Part shown: in pieces, positions 25,549 through 34,207 of the stretch
Position numbering within the stretch: the stretch's first letter is position 1
How the letters are laid out: every line of letters starts with the position of its first letter
Source of the DNA: Gemmatimonadota bacterium
Lineage (GTDB): Bacteria > JAAXHH01
NCBI GenBank assembly: GCA_026706345.1
Contig: JAPOYX010000011.1
Span: forward strand, 405 to 60,653
DNA: 60,249 bases
Direction of reading: 5' to 3'
The notes under the pieces: model-generated
Told to the model about the DNA's origin: nothing
The model's input: only the letters and a program-made list of their open reading frames with translations
The model's database searches: none
Program-made: the position numbers and the translations under genes

Positions 25549-27489
25549 CTACCAGCCGTGTATCCGGTGGCCCTGTCCCGGAAACCATATGATGTCCACG
25601 AGGTTGGACAGGACCAGTCCTGTGCAGAACCCGACCAGCATCCCCATGATCAGCGGCTGGGCGCGCCGGAACAGGCTTATGCCGCCGGAGCGGAGCAACA
25701 GGACCTTGACCGCCCAGGCCAGGAAGAGGGTGAACGCCCCGTTGTCTATCGCCACGCCCCGCGCGATCATAAGTCCCACGGGATGCAGCGGCCATCCCGG
25801 AAACTTGTAGCGGAGGAAGATCAGCGCCATCATGAGGAATCCCCCCAGGAAGAACCAGGCCGTTTCCATGGCCGACATCCGGGTCGGGTTCTGGATCCAT
25901 ATCTTGACGCTCTCGAAAAAGTGGATGTTCCCCGTGGTGAAGGCCCACTGGTCGAACTGCGACGCGCCGACGGTCTCGTATCCGGAATAGACGGTATAGG
26001 CGACACCGACCAGGAACGCCAGGGCAAAGGCCCCGCAGATCACGGCGAACATCAGTTTCTTGTCGGTCCAGACCCGGTCCCCTAACCGGGTGATATGCGA
26101 AACGGAGACCATGGTAAAGGTCTTCCAGTTGCGGGCGAAGGCATTGCTCAGGCCGAAGGCCGTAAGGGACGACGGATCGATGCCGGAGGAGCCCACCCCG
26201 CGTATGAGGAACTCGTGGGAGTTCATGGGGAGGTCGAGGGCGACCAGGCCGGTTTCCGCCACGATCCGGGCCACGCCGACGTAGAAGATGAACAGCAGCA
26301 GCAGGAAAGGCACCATGATGACGAGATCCATGCCGGCCATGTGCAGGAAGGCCGCCATGTAGGCCACGCCCAGCAGCACACCCAGGACGGCCGCCCGATA
26401 AGAAAAGAACTCGCCGGAATCGTCCACTTCCGGCGCCCGGCCCAGGGCCTTCCGCACCACGTCCCACAGGTGGCGCCGGGCGATCCAGAACCCCCAGAGC
26501 ACGAAGACGATCAGGGCGCCGATCTCCTGCAGCCGCACCGCGGCGTCCGGCGAAGCCCCGGTTTCGAGCAGGCCGACCGCGTTCATGCCGCCCGATTCGA
26601 GGATGGCGAACAGGTGGAAGACCCAGATGCTGAACAGGATGTCCACCGGGGAAAAGAGCGCGAAGCAGAACAGGTAGATGTTGACCTTGATCTTGATGGC
26701 GGGGAAGAGGTGGCCGATGACGAGGTCCGTCGCGTAGGGCTGTCCGATGGGGATCACGCCCACGGGGGTGAAGTAGTCCACCATGTTCCAGCCGATCACG
26801 CCCAGCGGCAGGGAAAACCCGATCCAGAAGAGCCGTCCCCGCATGAAGGACGGCAGGAACGAGCGGCCGCCGGGATCCTCGATGACCCGGGAGAGGACCT
26901 GGGCCAGCGGGAAGCTGAGCTTTTCGTGGACGATCCACTGTTTGCGCAGGATCACCACCAGGCAGGACCCCGCGAAGAACAGGGCGAGGAAGAACGTGCC
27001 CCACCAGAAGAGCGGGACGATCCAGGGGCGCCACGGGAACCGGGCGTAGGCGGGCAGCCCTTCGTAGAACCATCGTACGGTCTGGTCGGCGGGGTCGACC
27101 AGCAGCCAGGCCGGAAGGTATTGAAAGAAAACCTCTACCCACTGGTTTTCGGGCGACGCAAAATAGTATGGCGTGGTAATCACGCCGATGAAGTAGCTCA
27201 TGAAGGCGTGGGACGGCACGGTGGACGCGATCAGGCCGAAGGTCAGAATGACGAGCAGTTCCGAAGTGCTGAACGTCGAGACCGGCCGGTACTTGCGCAG
27301 CAGGCCGTTTACGACGATGACGAAGAACAGGAAGGGCGCCATCAGGGACGCGGAGACGTGCTCGAAATCCATGAAGGTCCCCCGTACGACCCAGACGTTG
27401 TACGGGATCCAGAGGCTGATGAAAACGGCCAGGACGATCCCGATCAGGATCGAGCGGGGGGTCACGCGGCGGGGGTTTTCTTGTCGCAT
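25549..27489 (-). CDS. DUF6785-family polytopic membrane protein
   Basis: 646 residues, with more than a dozen hydrophobic helices (SILIGIVLAVFISLWIPYNVWVV, LMAPFLFFVIVVNGLL, ILTFGLIASTVPSHAFMSYFIGVI, and so on to the C-terminal IDNGAFTLFLAWAVKVLLL). The N-terminal PRSILIGIVLAVFISLWIPYNVW...GTFMDFEH...RKYRPVSTFSTSELLVI and the mid-protein GLVALDLPMNSHEFLIRG are features of the DUF6785 family known mainly from environmental bacteria. It may be a transporter: the topology and paired charged loops suggest this, but no activity is known. Start MRQENPRRVTPR. A long frame on the same strand (25439-27718) is an out-of-frame shadow. It is divergent from the hydrolase gene, 62 bp away. Confidence 0.8.
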   Translation of the reverse strand: MRQENPRRVTPRSILIGIVLAVFISLWIPYNVWVVRGTFMDFEHVSASLMAPFLFFVIVVNGLLRKYRPVSTFSTSELLVILTFGLIASTVPSHAFMSYFIGVITTPYYFASPENQWVEVFFQYLPAWLLVDPADQTVRWFYEGLPAYARFPWRPWIVPLFWWGTFFLALFFAGSCLVVILRKQWIVHEKLSFPLAQVLSRVIEDPGGRSFLPSFMRGRLFWIGFSLPLGVIGWNMVDYFTPVGVIPIGQPYATDLVIGHLFPAIKIKVNIYLFCFALFSPVDILFSIWVFHLFAILESGGMNAVGLLETGASPDAAVRLQEIGALIVFVLWGFWIARRHLWDVVRKALGRAPEVDDSGEFFSYRAAVLGVLLGVAYMAAFLHMAGMDLVIMVPFLLLLFIFYVGVARIVAETGLVALDLPMNSHEFLIRGVGSSGIDPSSLTAFGLSNAFARNWKTFTMVSVSHITRLGDRVWTDKKLMFAVICGAFALAFLVGVAYTVYSGYETVGASQFDQWAFTTGNIHFFESVKIWIQNPTRMSAMETAWFFLGGFLMMALIFLRYKFPGWPLHPVGLMIARGVAIDNGAFTLFLAWAVKVLLLRSGGISLFRRAQPLIMGMLVGFCTGLVLSNLVDIIWFPGQGHRIHGW

Positions 27490-27551
27490 GTTCGGTTAGT
27501 CGGGATTCGGGTCTTCTGCGTGCCGGACAGACCTTGAGGAGACGGTTTTTG

Positions 27552-28727
27552 ATGTCCGGAAATGTATACGAGCCCGATACGCTGAACAGGCTGTACCGGA
27601 CGGGCGGCGATCCCGTGGACGACGGACGCTGCCGGTTGCGCCGCCCAAGGTTCGATTCCCGCTGGACCGGCCTGCTGCTGCCGGAAGACCGGGACATCCC
27701 GGAAAACCGCGGCTTCAACTACCTCATGGTGGAACCGGTCGACCTGCCCGCCGGCGGCGGGGACGAAGTCCTCGTCATCTTCCACGGGCTGAACGAGGGC
27801 AGTTATGCCAGGATGCTGCCCTGGGCCTGCAGTTTCGCCCTGCGGCTCGGCATCCCCGTCATCCTCTTCCCCCTGTCCTTCCACGTGGGGAGGCGTTCCG
27901 ACCTCTGGCGCACGCAGGACCAGACCCGGATCGCCGCGCAACGCGCCGCCATGGACGGCAACGGGCGGACGAGTCCCTTCAACGGCCGCATAAGCGAACG
28001 GCTGTGCCGGTCGCCCGAACGCTACCTGCTCGGCGGCCTGCAGTCCTATTTCGACGCCGTGGACCTGGCCGCGCGGATTGAAGCGGGCGACCACGAATCC
28101 TGCCGGGCAGGGGCGCGCCCGCGTTTTCTGGGTTACTCGGCCGGCGGCTACCTGGCCCTGGTCCTGTTGCTGGCCGATCCCGGCGGCCGGTTTTCCGACT
28201 GCCGCACCGCGCTCTTCGCTTCCGGCGCTCCCCTCGACGGCATCCGGCCCGGAAGCCTGTTCATCATGGACGATGCGGCCGCGAAGCGCCTGTCGGCGTA
28301 CCTTCGGGGCCGGTCTTTCCCGGACGGCGCGGTCGATGGCCGTCGCGGGGAACCGGCCGATGCGCCCGGCCGCTGGCTCGCGGAGGTGCTGTTCCACGGC
28401 GACGGGCTGGCGGAGCGCCTGAAGGCCATGCGGGACCGGCTGCTGGTCGTGGTCAATCCCTCCGACCGGGTCATATCCGCCGAACAGGCGGCCTGGAACC
28501 TGCACCCGTCGCCCGTCCTGCGACTGGACCTGGGCGTGCACGAGTTTCCCTTTACCACGGGAGATCCGCTGCCCGCCGTCTACGACCGGAGCGACCCGGA
28601 GACCCGGACCCTGATCAGGAACGTCCGGAACGTCCACCACATCGGCCCGGACTACCGGGACGCCTTCGACCGTTTCATCCGCGAGGTATCGGCCTTCCTG
28701 TTCCCCGGCGGACCAAATCCGGCTTGA
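27552..28727 (+). CDS. alpha/beta-hydrolase (DUF6051-like)
   Basis: 391 residues from ATG 27552, with AGGAG about 12 bases upstream. The oxyanion strand LVIFHGLNEGSYARMLPWA is followed by IPVILFPLSFHVGR, the nucleophile elbow FLGYSAGGYLALVLLLA (Ser), a late Asp in NPSDRVIS and the His in HHIGPDYRDAF. The HGLNE...LPWA...LFPLSFH arrangement resembles the DUF6051 hydrolases; substrate is unknown. The gene is followed by the promoter of the (p)ppGpp enzyme, whose -35 overlaps its stop codon. Confidence 0.75.
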   Translation: MSGNVYEPDTLNRLYRTGGDPVDDGRCRLRRPRFDSRWTGLLLPEDRDIPENRGFNYLMVEPVDLPAGGGDEVLVIFHGLNEGSYARMLPWACSFALRLGIPVILFPLSFHVGRRSDLWRTQDQTRIAAQRAAMDGNGRTSPFNGRISERLCRSPERYLLGGLQSYFDAVDLAARIEAGDHESCRAGARPRFLGYSAGGYLALVLLLADPGGRFSDCRTALFASGAPLDGIRPGSLFIMDDAAAKRLSAYLRGRSFPDGAVDGRRGEPADAPGRWLAEVLFHGDGLAERLKAMRDRLLVVVNPSDRVISAEQAAWNLHPSPVLRLDLGVHEFPFTTGDPLPAVYDRSDPETRTLIRNVRNVHHIGPDYRDAFDRFIREVSAFLFPGGPNPA

Positions 28728-28753
28728 CAACGGCCCTTCGCGCTTCTTATCTA
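28724..28753 (+). promoter_or_regulatory. candidate promoter of the rel gene
   Basis: TTGACA (28724-28729), 18-bp spacer, TATCTA (28748-28753), in a locally AT-rich strip 150 bp before the rel start. Confidence 0.55.
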
Positions 28754-28904
28754 TTAAGATACTAAGGTAACCTATTGTAAATAGCCGATGTTACACACGC
28801 ATTGCACACCGGATGACTGAAGAGGACAGCAAGTAGTGTAAATCGGCCCATGGCCCTGTCAAGCGACTTCAGGCCGCCTTTCGGCTGGCCGGGCGAGTAT
28901 CCCG

Positions 28905-31178
28905 ATGACTGCCACGGTTGAAAACGCCCTTACGAGCTTCGCGATCGTTCCGGTCCAGGTACTGCTGGAACAATACGCCATTTCCCATCCGGAGATCGAT
29001 TCCGACGAAGCGCTGGAAGCCCAGCTGGACCTCATCGAACGGGCCTACCACTTCAGCACCCTGCACCACGCCGGACAGGTACGCAAGTCGGGCGAGCCCT
29101 TCATGGTGCACTGCACGCAGGTCGTACTCACGCTGATCGGCCTGCAGCTGGACGCCGTGACCATCGCGGCGGGCCTGTTGCACGACGTCGTGGAAGACGT
29201 GGAAGACGTGTCCATCGAGCAACTGGCCGCGGAATTCGGCGAGGAAGTGGCCGTCCTGGTGAACGGCGTAACGAAGATCACCGGGCTGTCCTTCAGAAGC
29301 CAGGAGGAACTCCAGGCCGAATATTTCCGCAAGATGCTCGTATCCATGGCGAAGGACGTACGGGTCATCCTCATCAAACTCGCGGACCGGCTCCACAACA
29401 TGCGAACCCTGTCCTTCCTGGAAGACGAAAAACAGCAGCGCATTTCCCTCGAAACCCGCGAGATCTACGCCCCCCTCGCCCACCGGTTCGGCATGGCCAA
29501 GATCAAATCGGAACTGGAAGACCTGAGCCTGAAATACCTCTCGCCTGAAGTCTACCGCGATCTCGCGAGTAAACTGGACCAGAAACGGGCAGAGCGGGAA
29601 AAGCTGATCGACGAGATCCGCCAGCCCATCGTCAAGGCCCTGAAGGACGCGGGCATCGACGCCACGGTGAACGGCCGGGCGAAGCATTTCCACAGCATCT
29701 ACACGAAGATGCAGCGCCGCAACCGTCCTTTCGAGGAGATCTACGACCTCCTGGCGCTTCGCGTCGTGACCGACACGGTGCCCAACTGCTACCACGCGCT
29801 CGGGATCATCCATACCCTCTACACCCCCATCTTCGACCGCTTTAAAGACTACGTATCCCGCCCCAAGATGAACATGTACCAGTCCCTGCACACCACGATC
29901 ATCGCGTCCAACGGGGAAACGGCCGAGATCCAGATCCGCACGCGGGAAATGGACCGGATCGCCGAAGTGGGGATCGCCGCCCACTGGCTCTACAAGGAAG
30001 GGCGGGAAGAGGCCCAGCACGGCCAGGCTCGGCAGGACGGGGACCGGGAAGACTGGCTCAGCCAGGCGCTGGACTGGCAGACCGACATGACCGATCCGAA
30101 GGAATTCATGAATTACCTCCGCATGGACCTGTACGACGACGCCATCTTCGTATTCACCCCGCGCGGGGATCTCAAGGAGCTGCCGCAGGGCGCGAGCGTG
30201 CTGGACTTCGCCTTCGCCATTCACACCGATATCGGACTCCACTGCAGCGGAGCGAAGGTGAACGGCAACATCGCGCCGCTGGCCGGGAAGCTGAACAACG
30301 GCGACACGGTCACCGTTTTCACTTCCCCCCACCAGACGCCGAGTTCGTACTGGCTGGATATCGTCAAGACGACCAAGGCTTCGTCCAAGATCCGGGCATG
30401 GTTCAGAAAGGCCACGCTGGAACAGAGCATCAGCCTGGGCGAAGACCTGCTGGACCGGGAATTGAAGCGGCTCAAGGTCAAGCGCAAGGTGGGCGACGAG
30501 CTGGAGGCTCTCGCGAAGGAGTACGGGCTGTCAGACGCGAGCCGGCTCTACGCCGCGATCGGGCGCGGTGAGTATTCGGCCGCCCAGGTCGCCCAGAGAC
30601 TGCTTCCCGAAGAACCCGCCGCCGAAGAAGAACCCCCAAAAGAGTCGGTACTGACCCGGTTCGTGGACCGGATGCGCCGGTCCCGCGGCGGGGTCAAGGT
30701 CACGGGCATCGACAACCTGATGATCCGCTTCGCGCAGTGCTGCCAGCCGGTCCCGGGAGATCCCATCATCGGCTTCATCACTCGCGGGCGCGGCGTGACG
30801 GTGCATAACAAGGAATGCGCGAACATCGTGGACGACCTGGAACGGCGCCTCGAGGTGCACTGGGACGTGGAGAAGGACCAGTTCTTCGTCGTTGGGCTGC
30901 GCATCTACGGCAACGACCGGCCCGGCCTGCTGGGCGAGATATCCAGGACGATCACCGAGGCCGGCATCAACATCACCCACGCCGCGATGGACACGACGGA
31001 CGGGCTGGCGGACGGCAATTTCGGCATCGAGGTGGAGCATCTCAACCAGCTGGAACGCCTGATCGTCCGTATCAACAAGATCAAGGGCGTGGACCGGGTG
31101 GAGCGGGAAACGGGCGTGAGACACGGCGGCGTGTCGGAAGACGTCTTCGATCATCTCGAGCAGGATCCCGGCAATTGA
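28905..31178 (+). CDS. rel: bifunctional (p)ppGpp synthetase/hydrolase
   Basis: 757 residues, normal for long RSH proteins. The HD hydrolase has HH at 54-55, H69 in GEPFMVHC and HD 93-94 in LLHDVVEDVED, all intact. The synthetase domain has the G-loop region MYQSLHTTI with RPKMN before it. A TGS domain (IFVFTPRGDLKELPQGASVLDFAFAIHTDIG) and a conserved Cys-rich segment (RFAQCCQPVPGDPIIGFITRGRGVTVH) follow. A C-terminal ACT domain (GNDRPGLLGEISRTITEAGINITHA) ends it. It makes and degrades the stringent-response alarmone. The next gene starts 83 bp later on the same strand. Confidence 0.95.
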   Translation: MTATVENALTSFAIVPVQVLLEQYAISHPEIDSDEALEAQLDLIERAYHFSTLHHAGQVRKSGEPFMVHCTQVVLTLIGLQLDAVTIAAGLLHDVVEDVEDVSIEQLAAEFGEEVAVLVNGVTKITGLSFRSQEELQAEYFRKMLVSMAKDVRVILIKLADRLHNMRTLSFLEDEKQQRISLETREIYAPLAHRFGMAKIKSELEDLSLKYLSPEVYRDLASKLDQKRAEREKLIDEIRQPIVKALKDAGIDATVNGRAKHFHSIYTKMQRRNRPFEEIYDLLALRVVTDTVPNCYHALGIIHTLYTPIFDRFKDYVSRPKMNMYQSLHTTIIASNGETAEIQIRTREMDRIAEVGIAAHWLYKEGREEAQHGQARQDGDREDWLSQALDWQTDMTDPKEFMNYLRMDLYDDAIFVFTPRGDLKELPQGASVLDFAFAIHTDIGLHCSGAKVNGNIAPLAGKLNNGDTVTVFTSPHQTPSSYWLDIVKTTKASSKIRAWFRKATLEQSISLGEDLLDRELKRLKVKRKVGDELEALAKEYGLSDASRLYAAIGRGEYSAAQVAQRLLPEEPAAEEEPPKESVLTRFVDRMRRSRGGVKVTGIDNLMIRFAQCCQPVPGDPIIGFITRGRGVTVHNKECANIVDDLERRLEVHWDVEKDQFFVVGLRIYGNDRPGLLGEISRTITEAGINITHAAMDTTDGLADGNFGIEVEHLNQLERLIVRINKIKGVDRVERETGVRHGGVSEDVFDHLEQDPGN

Positions 31179-31261
31179 TCCCGGTCCGCAACGGGCCGTC
31201 CGTTCTGAGCGTTTTCTTCAGAGTTTTTCGTCCGCGATCACTATTTCGATGGATCAACCGC

Positions 31262-32647
31262 GTGCCTTTCCCGAACAGACCTGACGACTCCGAACATCCC
31301 TTGCAGGACCACCCGAACGAATTCCCGTCGGACGAGTACCCGCCGGACGAATTCAACGGGGACGATCCGGTATCTCGGAGGGACTTCCTCCGGGGCGGCC
31401 TGGGCGGACTGGCGGGCGCGGCCGCCCTGACGGCGGGGCTGGCGGAACCGGCCGCCCTGGCAGCGGGACCAAGCGGACCGGGCGGACCAGGCGGACCGGG
31501 CAGACCAGGCGGACCGCATGCTCCCGAATCGGTCGCGGCACAGCTTTCGGGCCGCAGGCCCGCGGACGTACAGAGCGTCGGGGTCGAGCCGGGCCGGGTA
31601 CGGCTGGCCTTCAACGAGAATCCCCTGGGCGCCTCTCCCGCAGCCATAGAAGCCGTGCTGAGGCACCAGGACTGGATGAACCGGTACGACTACACGACCA
31701 CCCTGCAGCAGGCGATCATCCGGCACCACGGCCTGGACATCCCCCGCCCGTCGGGCTTCGATTTCAAGGCCACCGGCGACCGCCACGGGGTGATGCTGGG
31801 CGTGGGAACGACCGAACTGCTCCAGATCCTGGCCCTGCAGGCCCTGGTGAAACACGGCGAAGTCGTGGAAGCCCACCCTTCCTACGGCCAGATCACGCGC
31901 GTCGGCGACGAACTCCGCGACGCGGGGCACGAGGTACAGGCGCACAAGTCGCCCGTCCTTCCGGACGGGAACCACGATCTCCAAGACATAAGCAAACGGA
32001 TCGGCGACCGCACCGGCCTGGTCATCATCTGCAACCCCCACAACCCCACCGGGGCCCTGCTGCCCCACCAACAGATCCTGGATTTCATCGACCGGGTGCC
32101 CCCGCACGTCCTCGTGGCCATAGACGAGGTCTACGTCCATTTCGTCCGCGACCCGGGATACCGGGACTTCATCTCCGTCGCCAAGGAGCGGGAAAACGTG
32201 ATCGTGCTCCGGACGTTCTCCAAGGTGTACGGTCTTGGGGGCATCCGTGTCGGTTACGCTGTCGCCCACCGCGACGTGATCTATCAGCTGGCGCCATTCT
32301 CCATAGGCCTCCTGGGCCGAAACGTCCTGTCCGTCCACGCGGCCGCCGCGGCCCTGGGCGACGGGGAGCACGTCAGGCGGTCCCGGCAGGCCGTATGGGA
32401 CGGGAACGACTACCTGACCGCCGAGCTAGAGCGGCTCGGCGCCCGGGTCATACCCAGCCACGCGTGTTTTCTCTGGGCCGACTTCGACCGGGAGACGCAA
32501 GGCATCGTACGCCAATTATGGTCCAGGCGGGTCATGATCCGCGCGGGCGCCGGCCAATGGGACTCACCGAACCACATCCGCGTTTCGACGGGTTCGAGGG
32601 AAGAAAATGAAGCCTTCGTCTGGGCATTGGAACGGACCCTCGGCTAA
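31262..32647 (+). CDS. Tat-exported PLP-dependent aminotransferase (histidinol-phosphate aminotransferase-like)
   Basis: 461 residues if started at GTG 31262; a TTG at 31301 is also in frame, and no ATG is available before the signal. A twin-arginine motif (SRRDFLRGG) leads a hydrophobic Ala-rich segment ending PAALA. A collagen-like linker [17 protein letters not shown] follows, then a complete fold-type I aminotransferase: LAFNENPLG, NPHNPTG, VAIDEVYVHF and the PLP lysine in RTFSKVYGLGGIRVGYA, ending in RVSTGS. Folded, cofactor-loaded enzymes use Tat export, so this one likely works in the periplasm. Substrate is unknown. It overlaps the glycosyltransferase gene by 41 bp. Confidence 0.8.
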   Translation: MPFPNRPDDSEHPLQDHPNEFPSDEYPPDEFNGDDPVSRRDFLRGGLGGLAGAAALTAGLAEPAALAAGPSGPGGPGGPGRPGGPHAPESVAAQLSGRRPADVQSVGVEPGRVRLAFNENPLGASPAAIEAVLRHQDWMNRYDYTTTLQQAIIRHHGLDIPRPSGFDFKATGDRHGVMLGVGTTELLQILALQALVKHGEVVEAHPSYGQITRVGDELRDAGHEVQAHKSPVLPDGNHDLQDISKRIGDRTGLVIICNPHNPTGALLPHQQILDFIDRVPPHVLVAIDEVYVHFVRDPGYRDFISVAKERENVIVLRTFSKVYGLGGIRVGYAVAHRDVIYQLAPFSIGLLGRNVLSVHAAAAALGDGEHVRRSRQAVWDGNDYLTAELERLGARVIPSHACFLWADFDRETQGIVRQLWSRRVMIRAGAGQWDSPNHIRVSTGSREENEAFVWALERTLG

Positions 32648-33524
32648 GCCAGCCTCATCGACCCCGGCATCTCTGCCTCTGCCCGACCATGGCACGCCCG
32701 GGCACGGGGATGAGTATCGCGCCGGGGACCCCAGGATCAGCATCATCATCCCCACGCTCAACGAAGCCACGACGATCACAGCCTGCCTGGACCAGTTCGC
32801 ATGCGACTTGGATGGATCGAGCATACCCGGCGAATCGGATGGACCGGTCGGACAGGACGGATCGGGCGTACACGGCGGCCGGGGGCACCGTGAAAGTACG
32901 GACCGCCCGGATGGAACGGCATCCCTGGAGATCATCGTCGTGGACGGCGGAAGCGACGACGGCACGCCGGAGATCGTCCGGTCGTGGCCGGGGGCAAGGC
33001 TCATCGAGTCCAGCATACGGGGCAGAGCGATCCAGATGAACGCGGGCGCCGCGGCCTCGTCAGGAGACGTGCTGCTGTTTCTTCACTCCGATACCAGGCT
33101 TCCGGTTCGCTGGCGGGAGCTCGTGACCGAATCGATCTTCGGGCGCGGCAAAACGGGAGGACGGTTCCGTTTCGACATCGCCCATGCAAAGGGGATATAC
33201 CGATGGATCGCGCGGGGCACCAATTTCCGGTCGCGCTTTCTGGGCATTACCTACGGCGACCAGGCGATCTATACCACGCGGGAGGCGTTCGAAGCCGTGG
33301 GAGGATTTCCGGGTATTCCGGTCTTCGAAGACGCCCGGTTCGCCGACCGGCTGAAGAACGCCGGCGGGCTGGACTGGATCGACGAAGCCGTGCTGACATC
33401 CGCGCGGCGCTGGGAACGCCGCGGACCGGTGCGCACGCTGCTGCTGACCTGGCTCCTGCGCCTGCTCTATACCCTTTTCGTCCCGCCCAGGTTCCTGGCA
33501 CGGTTCTACGGGGTGGTCAGGTGA
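32607..33524 (+). CDS. TIGR04283-like family 2 glycosyltransferase with an inserted loop
   Basis: 305 residues from ATG 32607 (AGGGA upstream), overlapping the aminotransferase end by 41 bp. GT-A core: ISIIIPTLNEATTITACL, then EIIVVDGGSDDGT, RGRAIQMNAGAAASSGDVLLFLHSDTRLP (DxD-like) and GITYGDQAIYTTREAFEAVGGFPGIPVFEDARFADRL, all typical of the TIGR04283 group. Between the first two strands is a roughly 40-residue Gly/Asp/Ser-rich insertion (CDLDGSSIPGESDG...) absent from usual members. The N-terminal 40 residues are also Pro/Ser-rich. Acceptor is unknown. Confidence 0.82.
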   Translation: MKPSSGHWNGPSAKPASSTPASLPLPDHGTPGHGDEYRAGDPRISIIIPTLNEATTITACLDQFACDLDGSSIPGESDGPVGQDGSGVHGGRGHRESTDRPDGTASLEIIVVDGGSDDGTPEIVRSWPGARLIESSIRGRAIQMNAGAAASSGDVLLFLHSDTRLPVRWRELVTESIFGRGKTGGRFRFDIAHAKGIYRWIARGTNFRSRFLGITYGDQAIYTTREAFEAVGGFPGIPVFEDARFADRLKNAGGLDWIDEAVLTSARRWERRGPVRTLLLTWLLRLLYTLFVPPRFLARFYGVVR

Positions 33525-33612
33525 CGGTTTCAGTCCCTGCAATCTGGCGATCTCCGCGACGGAACGGTCCGGTCCGAGGCCGCATGTGGAATCCAACACA
33601 CGGGAGGATCAC

Positions 33613-34170
33613 GTGAACAGAACGTCTTTCTTATTGGTGCTGCTGCTGGTCGGAGGATGCGGAAGCGAGTCCGAGGAACCCATGGTTCATGCGCAGGTCA
33701 TGGCGGATGCACTGCACGCGGTCATGGAGGCCGACAGAACGGTTTACGCAAGCCAGGTCGCCCATCATCTGGAGACCGAAGAGGCGGTTATCAATACGAG
33801 CGAGCACTGGATGGAAGACGGGTCCTTGCCGCTTCCGGCCCAGATGTTCCGCATGGGGGCCGAACTCGTTTCGAAGAACACCGATACGTTCAGTTATTCG
33901 TTGCTTTCCAAGTGGCCTGTAAACAAAGACAATGGACCCAGGTCCGAACTGGAGGCAGCCGGTCTGGACAGCGTGGCCAGAGACCAGTCAAGGCCATTTT
34001 ATGGTCGAGAAACGCTGGACGGTGTCGAATACTTCACTGCCGTCTATGCGGATATAGCGGATTCACCGGCCTGTGTAACGTGCCATAACACGCACCCGGA
34101 CAGCCCGAGGAACGACTTCGTACTTGGCGAGACGATGGGCGGCGTGGTCATTCGAATCCCCTTGCGATAG
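33613..34170 (+). CDS. DUF3365 (Tll0287-like) heme-binding lipoprotein
   Basis: 185 residues from GTG 33613, which has GGGAGG five bases upstream. Lipobox LLVGGC gives Cys at about residue 16. The C-terminal part has a c-type heme motif CVTCH inside ACVTCHNTHPDSPRNDF, preceded by RDQSRPFYGRETLDGVEYFTAVYADIA, the DUF3365/Tll0287-like pattern. Such proteins are periplasmic redox or sensor heme proteins; here it is a lipid-anchored stand-alone domain. It is convergent with cbiB. Confidence 0.8.
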   Translation: MNRTSFLLVLLLVGGCGSESEEPMVHAQVMADALHAVMEADRTVYASQVAHHLETEEAVINTSEHWMEDGSLPLPAQMFRMGAELVSKNTDTFSYSLLSKWPVNKDNGPRSELEAAGLDSVARDQSRPFYGRETLDGVEYFTAVYADIADSPACVTCHNTHPDSPRNDFVLGETMGGVVIRIPLR

Positions 34171-34207
34171 TGCGGGTGAAGATGCGTTAGGGATTCGGTC
34201 GACCGGT

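Noticed and set aside
26095-27537. 480-codon plus-strand frame over the DUF6785 gene
   Set aside because: Antisense shadow, Gln/His/Asp/Glu-rich pattern typical of reversed hydrophobic codons.
25439-27718. 759-codon minus-strand frame overlapping the DUF6785 gene
   Set aside because: It is Arg/Pro/Gly-rich, out of frame with the hydrophobic DUF6785 protein, and has no family features; a GC-rich shadow.
28869-30332. 487-codon minus-strand frame over rel
   Set aside because: Antisense shadow of the RSH enzyme.
30815-31261. N-terminal extension of the aminotransferase into rel
   Set aside because: It overlaps the rel ACT domain out of frame; the Tat signal marks the real N-terminus near 31262.
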